Below, piece by piece: positions 24,501-36,500 of a stretch of DNA of 64,000 bases; positions within the stretch are counted from its first letter, which is position 1; each line of letters begins with the position of its first letter. The DNA is taken from the NCBI GenBank assembly GCA_033239525.1, contig BSYO01000016.1, positions 4,413,045 through 4,477,044 on the forward strand, in the 5' to 3' direction. The translations under genes were made by a program, and so were the position numbers. The notes beneath the pieces are model-generated. The model was given only the letters and a program-made list of their open reading frames with translations, was not told where the DNA came from and ran no database searches. Origin of the DNA: Nepenthes gracilis. Lineage: Eukaryota > Streptophyta > Magnoliopsida > Caryophyllales > Nepenthaceae.

Positions 24501-27500
24501 CTTTTTGTTTTGTTTTTGAGTGCTCTTTATTTCGTACTAAATTATAGGTTTTGTAACATACTATAATGAGTATGCTATTGGGTTAGCCTCATATTGTGTA
24601 CCTTACAATTAGGAAGCTTTACATCTAGGATAGTGACACTGAAACTTTCCCAATACTGAGACCAACAGGAAAATTGCGATAACAATTGAAGAATAAAGGA
24701 CTTTTTTTAACTCACAACTGATAATCCAAGATACTTCTACCTCTTAATGCTAATTATAGAGCAGCATTTCTTTGTTCAGCAGACAAAATATAGAACTAGA
24801 CTTTTTGCAAATGTTTTTCAACTCTTTGAGGTAATAAAAGTTTATCAATAATTTCTTTGAAGGTTGGATCAATTTTTTTATCTAGTAAGTCTTTTAGCGG
24901 GTGTAAAATTAAATAAAATATTTCCTTCAGGAGTTCTTGTAAGTTTAGAAAACCCTCGTCTCGTTATCTGCCTAAGAGGTTGAGTAAGATCAATTTACCA
25001 AGTATCTGACAAAGTAATTTCATTTCACTTTAATAGTTTGGTAGTAAAAGTAGCACTATGCTTTACTTCTACTTGTTTTTAGTGGTTTTATTGGGAGGAG
25101 TTTGAATTAAACATTTAAGATTAACTTGTGTAGTTAATAATTTTAAAAAAATTCTATATAAAATAAGAAAACTTCGTTGATCCTCCTATTGAGCTAATCT
25201 AGGATGATGTACATTTAAAACTAAAATATTTGGTGCACAATTGAAATAGATATGACCATTATATAACTAAGATTGAAAGTTTGATCTTGAAGACATAATA
25301 TTATTGAAGTATCAATTCCTAATTTGAGTAATGGTTTAATTGTATTTGTATAAGTCTATAGTGAATATAATTATAGCCTTTATTTTTAAATTCATCTATT
25401 AACAAAGTTGATAATAGTTGAATTTTTTTATATTCATCTTTTATGAAAATAGTTTGTTTATGATCTTTTATTACTAAAGCAATTTTAGAATCAAACATTC
25501 TTATTTTATAAATTTTTTCTACTTGTAGAGTAGGGATTGTCCATCTTGAATAATCTTGACTACCTGATAATACTAACGATTCTCTTGAATTAGTTGTTAT
25601 ATTGGATGTTGAATAGCCCGTAAACATTCGTCTAAGTCTGAATGCCATTATCTAATTATTGCACAAAATTAAAACAAATCTTTCAGCATAAACTAGAATC
25701 GGGAATGCCTAAGACCGAGATCACCTAAGACACAGGCTGACCAACGGAAGGCATAGGCTTACCAACGATAATAATGTATGTAGATGAGATCTGAAATAAT
25801 GAATGTAGTAATTAAATAAAAATGTCTCTGATACCAAAATGAACGTTGCCAGAATCAAAATACATTCAATAATCAAAATCTATGATAGAATAATAAAAGA
25901 GAAGTAGTAGAATTCTAGAATCTGAATAAAAACTTTAAACTTTGATTAATATGAAAATGTTGATACAAAAATTGTAAGAATAGGGAATTTGACTACGAAA
26001 GTGGGTATAAGAATTTGAAGAAAAGGTATAGGTTGCTGAAGGTTTTTTCTAAAATTTTTTGATGATCTACATCGATACATTTAGTTCTTTTATAGCTAAT
26101 AAAATTGATCTCAACCGTTGAATAGAAGCTATTTGATGCGTATTGGTGCTTGATGACAGAAGCAATGATGTCGTTTTGCATATGGCCGACCCATTGTGCT
26201 GGCATTCTTATCTTGATAAGGTAAACAGTAACTTGATCCTATAGTTAATGGAGTTACAGTTGTTAATGTTTTTATTGTATTGTACTGTAGCTATTTGTTG
26301 TAAATTACATTGGTCAAAAGTTTAAAAGTTGTCTGATACATTTCATCCACGAATATAGTGTGAACAGTTTGCTTTGATAAAGTGCTACCATTGATACTTG
26401 TGTAGATCTGATATCGGTTGGGTTAGGGCGACTTCTCCAACATAAGTTGGAAAGCTTTAAAAATAGAATACATTTTTTAAATAATTTTATGCAATAATTA
26501 CATAATGGCGCCGAGATTTAGACGAATGTTTAGGGACAGTAATTCAATATCTAATATGACAACTAATTCAAGAGAATAGTTAATATTACCAGGTAGTTAA
26601 AACTATTTAAGATGAACAATTCTCACTCAACAAGTAGAAACAATTTATAAAATTGGAACATTTAATTCTAAAACTGCTTTAGTAATAAAAGATTATGAAC
26701 AAACTATTTCCATAAAAACGCATGGTATAATGTCTGGTCTATTTATTATCAACCTTTAGGCTTTAATTACCAAGATTATAAAGACGCCTGGTATAATGCC
26801 TTTTTCCTTCGATCGAATAGCCATTCTTGGTCTATACGATTAGACAAATCTTGTCCTAAGTAATTACCTCATTGGTTTACTGAATGGTGGCTGTATTCCA
26901 GCCTTATTCCAGCCATTTTTCCATCAAATATCCAAGAGTCTAAATTATATTATGAAAAATTATCCTCCAATATATTTCCTTATCACCAAAAGATTGGTGT
27001 TCATATTGGCTTAGAATTTCACATGTCATTAATATTATAAAGGCACTCCATTATCAATAGTTAGAGAATTTCGAGTCAAATGGTGGGATAAATTCGATCA
27101 TTTTCGAATTACTTACACACTTATTCAATCCCACTTTTAGCAATTTAAAGCTGTGAAGCAAACAATTAAGGAGGTGCAACAATCCTTATCTCCTCCAGCA
27201 ACCTCTATTCAACCTGTTGTTCAAGTTGCATCGGCATCAACTAGCCAACCACCCAAGGCAACTACTACTTCACCAACTCCATTGGTATCGTCAAAAGCAT
27301 TCATCCAAGAAAGTCCAATTACAGGCCGATATGACCAATAATGAATCTTCCAATTACAGGCCGATATGACCAATGATGAATCTTCCAACTCTACGCAACC
27401 TCCATCACAACCACAGAGCCTATAGGATTCCGATCCTACTGGCATTCCATTTTTTAAAGCTTTTTAGCTTATGTTGGAGAAGCTGCGCTAACCCAACTGA

Positions 27501-30500
27501 TATCAAATCTACACAAGTATCAATGGCAGCATGATCAAAGCAAACTGTTCATACTATCCGTGGATGAAATGTATCAGGCAACTGTTCAACTTTTGACGAA
27601 TGCAATTTATGACAAATAGTTATAGTATGCTAAAGTAAAAGCACTAACAATAGTAATTCCACTAACTACAGGATCAAGTTACTGTTTAACTTATCAAAAT
27701 AAGAATGCTAGCACAATGTGTCAGTTATATGCAAAATGACATCAAGCACCAACAACACATCAGATAGCTTCTATTCAACGGCTGAGATCGATTTTATTGG
27801 CTATAAAAGGACTGAATGTATCAATGCAGATCATCAAAAAATTTGAGAGAAAACTTTCAGCAACCTATAACTTTTCTTCAAATTCTCATACCCACTCTTG
27901 TAGCCAGATTCCCTGTTCTTACAATTTTTGTATCAAGATTTTCATATTAATCAAAGTTCAAAGTTTTTATTCAGATTCTGGTATACTACTCCTCTTTTAT
28001 TATTCTGTCATAGACTTAGTAGTGTCTTCCCTAAACTACTTAGCCACCAATTTTAGAGCTAAATAACAAGCTTACTCACCAAACCACCTAGGTCCACCTC
28101 CGTTTTATCAACGATTGTTGGGATTAACTTGAACGAATGAGTTTAGTTATGATTAAACAGAATGTGGGGCAAGAGATGGACCCATATAAAAGATGAAATA
28201 CATTAAATTTTAATGTTGACAAACAATTTTTGAAATTGTTAGAACCTATTACTCTACCACAAACAGGTAGGCCAGGGACGGAAGTGATAAGCTCCGCAGC
28301 ACTGAAAAAAATAGCAGACACCTCTTCAAATTGAGAGGATTAGCAAAATAGCAGAAGAGGAGTTATAACCAGTGGCATCGTGGCCAGGACTTTGTTATGT
28401 TGAACCCTAAACTGACAGTATCCAGGTAGAAGTTAGATTAGAAATTGATAGCCTACTACAAGCACAAAGAAGTAAACTCGTTTTTCTTTTCAAATGAGTC
28501 TTGGATGAGTATTCTTTTAGCCTGAGATTATAGACGCATCTTTTCCTAAGATTACATGTATACTTTACCCATTTTTTTTCTCTTTGCCATTTCTTTAAAG
28601 GAAAGGTGAACCTGAGACTAAGAAAGAAGCCATGACAAATATCTTTCCTATCTTCAGTGTCTTTTTTCCCTTCAATCTCAATAGCAGTGTGGTGGCTCTT
28701 ATGATACTTTATTATTTCTCAAGTGCTTTAACGTGTGACCTTCAAGCTCCTAAAAGAAAGGGCAGTACCTGCTGGACAGGTTCACCACAATTATTTGGGT
28801 TGATGAATTCTGTTATCCCAAATGCTTTTCCTGCACCATTGAGTGATCAAACAATAAACAAACTATTTGGTTGATTACAACTTCAAAAATAAAAGGTAGA
28901 CTGTAAAAACTGGGACACCTATTTCACATTTTTCAGAATTCAAATCGATGCCTATTATTCTAGCTGCTCCCTTTAACTTTGCACCTTGTGCTACCTGTGA
29001 TAGCAAACAAGGTCATTGCAAAAATCAGCCACGAATTAACTTCATAGAGAAAATTTGCCACTAGGAATGAGAAGTTGCACTGCAATACATACTGAAAGGC
29101 CAACAGTTCCCAGACCGAAAATGACTACGGTTGATTTCTCCGATATATCAGCAACCTTCCAAGCAGCACCCAAGCCTAATCGTAGAATCCTCCATCAAGG
29201 AAAGTGCCAACATGAGGCAAGAAGGTTTTCAAGGAATACAGAAAATGATATGAGAAGATCAACTAATTAAGTAAAAAGAAAAAAGGATACAAATCAATAA
29301 CAAGGCATGCACCAGAGAAACATGGAGAGGAGAGATGTACAAGCCCATAGAATATTTTCCAAGAGCACAACAAGTTATCACTGGGAAGAGTTTTTATCTC
29401 GTTCCATAAGAAGAAAACTCATGCGATAAAATTCAATGAAATTTATTTATTCTTTTAGATGTTTTAGAGCGTGAGCTTTGTTACTATGGTAAGGCTCCTC
29501 ATTACTACTTACAAAGAAGGTATAAGGGTGAATACATTTGATCCTTCCTGCACCCTATGATGTAGGAGTCTTGTGCCTGGGCACATTTTTTTTCTTTTAC
29601 CTTTTTCAGTTTGCTTCTTAGTAGGGTGATGATATAAGATCAAGTGATAGCTAAGATAACTTCATATTGTGTTGCGTGAACTAGTAGGGTGAATTTATGC
29701 ACATTCATACACATGATGCAATTAACTTGGGTATCTTAACTCTAAAGATGGTACATTTTAGGCCAGGAAATAATCCACCATGAAAGGTTAGAAGGCTTAA
29801 GCAAGGCAATTAAATGAAAGGGGAATATTTGAGAGCTTCTAGCATTACTTCATAAGGCGAACATATTACCTGCAGCTACTCCACAACTTAGAAGGCATAT
29901 TTTCTCCAAAGGTGCATCTGGTCTCACTTTGACAGCACATCCACAATGAACAACAATGTATTCACTGAAACTTGAAACAGCACAATAATGGTAGATAGGT
30001 TTCCCTTTTACTGAGAAGCGTGTCTTTTGATCACTATGCATTACACCTTTCCTTTCCAGACCGAGTACTTGGCACATGTTGCTTTTACTAGATTTGCAGT
30101 GTTTGCATGTCATACACTGTCCAGTAAATAATGTAAGCACGTGATCACCCTCTTGAAATTCAGTCACATCTTGCCCCACACTCTCAACAATCCTACAAAT
30201 AGAAAACAAACAAAAATATTTCAGGTTGACAAAAGAGGATCCGCTTCTTCCAATTCTATTCCAGTTCTAATAATTTCAAGGCCTATCAAATTGTTCCTCG
30301 CCAATGCTATGCAAGTCTGCTCAGGTCCTCACCTTCTCTCCCTGGTTCCTCTATTGCAATCAGTCAAACCATTTGTCTTATGTAATGTGCCTTCTAATCC
30401 ATGCAACATAAAGTGGACCATTTTAGAAGCCCTTTTCTATAATCATGTCCCTGTGTTCAATTGTAGGATCAAATAATTTCTATCAACACGTTCAAGGTTC

Positions 30501-33500
30501 ATGAAATGTTATTACTCTATTAAAATAATTGAGTCTAATTACATTTACAAGCCAAACAAAGCACACAGTGAGTTTCTAGGTTTATACTAACTAAACAGAG
30601 TCTAATTTAAGCTCAATCCAAGGTAAATATCTTTGAAAGTTGAACTGTAAATAATCAAATCTTTCTTTTAGCATTTAGCCTTCCCCACTCCCAAATCTTC
30701 CTAGGATTATGCTTTCTCAACCACTCAATAAGCCAGGTGACATATCAAGATACCGTGCTCATCTTAATGCCTTTCTCTAATATCATCTTCTATAGATTGC
30801 TACTTCTACCATAAACATGCTCATTTCGTTATCTTTTAGAGTCACATCATTCAATAAGCTTCATAGGCTACAGCCTTTCAAAGTCAAACGTTTTGAATAT
30901 GTTTGGACCTCTCACATGTCATTAGCCATCTCTGACATATGTAAAAATCAAACAAATATGATTTTCCTTCCACATGGAATGCAAGGGCCTTGAGTTTTTC
31001 CATGTATATGAATTCTAGATAACATTGAGTACCTTTTGGTTTTCTTCCCTAGCTTTTGATGACCATAAACACACAACTAAGACTTATTTTGAACCTTTTA
31101 GATTTAAAAAAAAAAGGAAAATAATAAATCTATTCTTACTGTTCAATTACTCCAATTTTCATTTGCAATTTTTGTTGAAATACAAACTATATTCTACACA
31201 ATAAAAACTTCATTAAATTTCTCATATTTTAGTAACTTGTGAAACACACATCATGTAGAAAAGTCCAATTTATATGATCACTTTAAATTTTTAAACTATG
31301 AGAGTTTTTCGGTACGACGTGCTCATTATTGTATGATTCAAAATATAATTATAATTTAACATGAAATTTTATCATGTATAGAATTGGGACAAAAATATTA
31401 GTTAAGAACAAAATTAAAAAAATTAAAAGTTGAGACTAGAATGAAAATGACAAACTGAGAATAAATTTGTTAGGAACCAAACTCTTGACCAGTTGGCCAA
31501 AACAGCTTTGTTTCTGTGTCCATGAACCAGTAGACCCAAAAGCCATTAGTGAATCCCATGTGTGATTTTATGCTCCTAACATTCGCAAATTTGATTTTGT
31601 TGATTATAATCCTCAAGTCTTATCTACCATGACAATATCATTGTCAAACCACATATGTCATCAACCTGAATATTTACCAAATGAAAGAAAGAATGAGAGT
31701 AGTATAACAGCTAACCCAGATGCTTCATGCCCAAAGATTCGAGGAAACACTGAAGTAGGAGCCTACACATCATCCAAAGTCAAAATTACTCGAGTAAGCA
31801 GTTACAGAATTCCCTCAACAATGAATTAGACATGAATATAGAAAGTAGAAATACTATTCTGAAAGGTGACTATTTATCTTATTGTTTTCATAATTTTCCA
31901 TATATCTTTGTCTTGCAAATAAGATTAGGCAATTTCCACCATTCTAAGACCATTGGCAATCTAGAGACGTACAGGAAAAATGAGCATGTAAATAGGCTGT
32001 TCTTATATTAGAAAAAATTGCATGCAATGCGATAATGAATTACACAAAACAGATAAACGATGTAAAGCTTTTACTACAAACTAAAAAGGGTAAACTAGTC
32101 AGGATTTTCAACTTTCATCATTTATGTTATCATTACGGAAATCACTTCTTTCATATAAGGCCCATGGAGAGGGATTTATGGGAATACTATTAGACAATTA
32201 TAAATATCAAAAGTTCAATTAGCTGAAAGAACAATAAAAAAATAATAAAACCAAATAGGGAACATCGAGGGGATACTATATAAGAAGATAGGTCGCAATT
32301 ACCTATTTTTAAGAAAGAAATGGCTCTGAAGTGGCAGCACTTTTAGAAGTATAAAAACAAATGAGAACAGGACATTGTAATATGCAAAAAAAAAAATAAA
32401 AATAAAAATAAAAAAATAAAAAAACAAAAACAAAAACTTCTATGAAACTTATTTTTGTCATAGTAGGTCTTATGGTCATAATATACTTACTTCTCTTTAA
32501 TTATATAGGAATAACTATACAGTTACAATGCCCAATTGTTAAAAGAACATCTAATGGCTAATAAATCTTTGATAAAAGCAGACAAAATAAGAAAATTAGA
32601 TGATCAAGTGCTAGTAGAAAATTTTAAAAAAATGCCTATATAGAAGTAGCACTTTTAAATGTTAATATGGGGAAATGGAGTATTTAAGACAACTTGGACA
32701 TCTATTTGGGAAACATCTATTTCATTAAAGTTACTAAGAGCAGGGAAGGGGAGAAAGGGAAAGAATTGAGATAAAGGAACTCGTAAAAAGTTTGCATTCT
32801 CATGAATTCTAGAAGATATTATAAGACACCTCCACAACAATCAAACTTGTTCCCCTTCTGAATCTAAGAAGATGAGCACAAGGTACAAACAATTGACTTC
32901 CACTTGTTTCTTCCTTCACCGTCACAAAAGTGATTGGTGATGACACGAGGCCATAACTATCTCAACGGTACCCAACAAAGGCCAAGCCTCATGTTGTGTT
33001 GACAAGGCCATTTGTTTGGCTTGCAGCAATGCACGGGGGTGGTGCTGACAATTCCTTTTTTTTTTTGCTCTTTGATTTGAGGTTAACAAAATCCAAACAC
33101 AAAGCAATTAGGAACTAGAATCCAATCTCATTCCTCCCTCACATTCCCATCCATTTTCTATTTTGTTGTAATACTCAAACTATTTGGCACCCAAGGAAAT
33201 GGTAAAAGACTTATGCAGTCTACCTTTATGTACTATGACTTATTATAGTTTTGTATAGGCTTTCAGTTTCGTGCTTCTATTCAGCAGGTGTAGTTATTGG
33301 CAAGAGCTTATCGTTGTTGATTCTTTTCTACATGAAGACTGAGAATTGTTTTATTGCAACCACTTAAGGCAAGGATCAGAAGATTGAATTCAGAAAGCTG
33401 ACTTTTGAATAGATGCTTTTCTATGTGTTGTTTAGGATTTTATTAGGCTTTTGAATGGGAATAAGCAAAGCATAATTACTTTGATAAGTCAAGACATCTA

Positions 33501-36500
33501 ATTGTTCTATTAGTGAATGATGAACTTGATTAGCATAATTATTTTGTAGATAAATATCCCTAATATCTTTGAAACAAATTTCTTCTTCTTCAGACAGGAA
33601 GGTTGTTGGAAGGAGTGCCAATGACTTGATTTTGTTGATAAGAAAGTATTAATTCTTTTCAAGACGGATGAGTAGCTGTTATCAGCTTCTCATCCACAAC
33701 GACCCATTTATTAGTTAGACAGTAAGTTTCATTGATAAGTTTCTTTTATTAATAAAGGAATCTTTTGTTAATGACTTGATTTTGTTGATAAGAAAGTATT
33801 AATTCTTTTCAAGACGGATGAGTAGCTGTTATCAGCTTCTCATCCACAACGACCCATTTATTAGTTAGACAGTAAGTTTCATTGATAAGTTTCTTTTATT
33901 AATAAAGGAATCTTTTATTAATGATGAAAGATCAAACCGAATGAGCAAAGAAGATCCATTAACTAGACAAACCTATAGGGAAAATATTTAGGGCCTTTTT
34001 AAACAAAATGAAGAAAACATGGATGACCAAAGGTAGGGGCAAATGAAAGTTACATTTAATAAGTAAATTTTCAAATCCTAGAAAGTGAAATTTGGAGGAG
34101 TGAGAAGGCTGCCAAAATGGTCTGGCTATGTACAGATGGTACTGTGGGTGTGGGAGATGCTTTTTGAATAATTGAACCATGGTGAGGGTATTTGGTCGTA
34201 TCTGACCAGACAAAGGAGGCTGGTCCACGATGACACCTACTGTGTGCTGTGGGTGATCCGGATACCTAATTTGATAACATGGATAAGCAGCTCCTGGGAT
34301 AATTATCATGGTACCTGCAAGTAACACGTGTTAATTAATTTTTTTTTAGCGCTCAAAAATCAAAAGGATCATGAGAAAATGGACTCCCATAGGGATCCGA
34401 GGGCGTTGGAGTAACAAGCTGAAATGGGTGTTGAGTAGATGAGCTGGAGGAATCATTGTCCACAATATCAGCCCATTTCTTCATGGTGTTCCACAGCTGG
34501 GCTAAGAATTCCCCAAATTGGACTTTCTGGGCCTTTTTGGAGGATTTCTTTGACAAGACCGATGGTGTAGGAGATTTGGATGAAGCTGGTGGAGTAGAGA
34601 CAGTGACAGGCTCTGGCAGAGCTGTGGGAGTCAGTGCCACTGGAGCCGGTGTAATTGGAGCTACTATTAATGGCGATGGAGGTAGTTGGCAAGACACCTC
34701 CTTGATGGTCTTCTTCATAGAATTAAGTTGCTGAAAATGGGATTAAATAATAGCAGGTGTAATCCGAGAATGATTGAACTTATCTCACCAATTAACTCAG
34801 AATTCACAAACAATTGATAATGGCATTTCTTCATAGTATTGTTGACAAGTGAAGGCCCAAATCATGATCTATGGGACAAAACATATTTTCTTGTGATAGG
34901 GAAACACATCAGTGTATAGTTTTTCATAATATAATCATGATTCTTGAATAATTGATGGATAGATAGTAGGGATGGGATCAAAATACAGCCACCATTCTGT
35001 GAACCAATTGGGTAGTATTTTGGAACATGATTTATCAAATTTGATAAACTAGGAGTGACTATAGGAATGGAGATCGAATGCATTATATCACACATCCTTG
35101 TAATCTTTGTAATTATATCCAGTGGGATAATAATTGACTGAAAAAGGTTTGACATCCCATACATTAAGAGCTATCTCCTGGGGTTGTCTAATTTGCATAA
35201 TTTTACAGACAGAATTGATGACTGAGTTGTCTTGAGGATTCTGGTGATGCTTCAGTTTGATGGATCCAAAATCAATCAAGATCAGCTCTGTTTTCATGTC
35301 TTTGGGTAGTGATTGTTGCAGAATAGCTCTTATTGAGTATTCATGTATATTTTGTCTCTAATAATCGAAATTTGTATATTCATAAATATATTGCTTCTCT
35401 GGGTAGTGGTCATGCAATAATCAAAATAAAATTTGTCTCTAATACCACATAGAGCTCCAAAAAAGCATATTGAGTATTCATGCATATTTTGCTACTACTT
35501 ATTTATAAGGTCTAAAAGAATTGATATTAGAGTTTTCCTAATCTTTATCAAATAATATGTTAATTAATAATTTTTACTATATATCGGATGATTGAAATTT
35601 TATAAATAACTATTAATAAATATTAACATGTCAAAATGTTTATGTTCCGAATAAAAATAAATGAACTCGTATTTTTCAGGAAAATTATGAAAATGAAAAA
35701 ATAAAAAGCAAAAAATAAAATTGAAAAATAAAAATATAAAATTATTTTCCCAACTAAATAGAGTTTTAATAACTCTAAATCTAATATTTTTTTTGTTCAT
35801 TTAATTAACACCTTTAGTCAAAAGTGGTATTTTATTCTATTTTAGTTATTTTCTTAATTAATGCCGAGATTATTCTCATTCTTAATTCTAGGGTCATCCA
35901 TGGAGACCAGACTATTCAAATATCTAAAAGGAATTTTTATATATTGTAAGGTATGGATCCCAAATAATTACTTTAATGATGATTAATTAAACTAAGTCAA
36001 TAAAAATATCAAGGTTAATTAGGTTTTGGATCAAAATTAATTTTTTGAGCACAATAAGTTAGATTGAGTAGCGCATGACTAGCGTCTGACCCATATATAT
36101 ACGTATTTGGACAATAAAGTTGTATTTAAAGGACATCTCTGGGATGTTTGTATATATTTTAGACAAATTGGTCATGTTCAATGTGCATTTATGGGACATA
36201 TGTGCACTCTGGGATAGAATATGGGCACTTGATGTGCACTTGAGGAATGTTCATGCATAGTACAGTTTATGCTTTGGCGCCTAGTGTGCGCTTGATAGGT
36301 GCATATGCGCCAATTTTCTATATAAGGCTCAATTGGTCGATTTTCAACCATTTCTGTATGACTTTGGAGAGAAAAAAGAGAAAGAGAATAGTAAAAAAAA
36401 GAATAAGAGAGAGAAAGATTGAGAAGGAGAAATTAAAGAAAAATCAAGAGATCATTAGTTAAAACCAAATATAAGGCAAGTCCTCATTCCTTTATTGCTG

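Larger units (their letters stand above)
753..28768 (-). other. Giant ADH-like intron 7, 28,016 bases
   Basis: Bounded by donor CAG|GTACTG at 28769/28768 and acceptor TTTCCAG|GTC at 753/752. The flanking exons are consecutive in the protein with no residue missing. The intron contains solo LTRs, two interleaved Ty3-gypsy elements in the opposite orientation to the gene, and inverted pararetrovirus-like fragments. Confidence 0.88.

Noticed and set aside
24840..28018. A functional integrated virus
   Set aside because: The ORFs are short, interrupted and rearranged, and no protease or reverse transcriptase was found next to them.
34353..34734. Plus-strand 92-residue frame opposite the P/S/T-rich ORF
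   Set aside because: It is the mirror of a repetitive-composition minus-strand frame that continues a recognisable domain.
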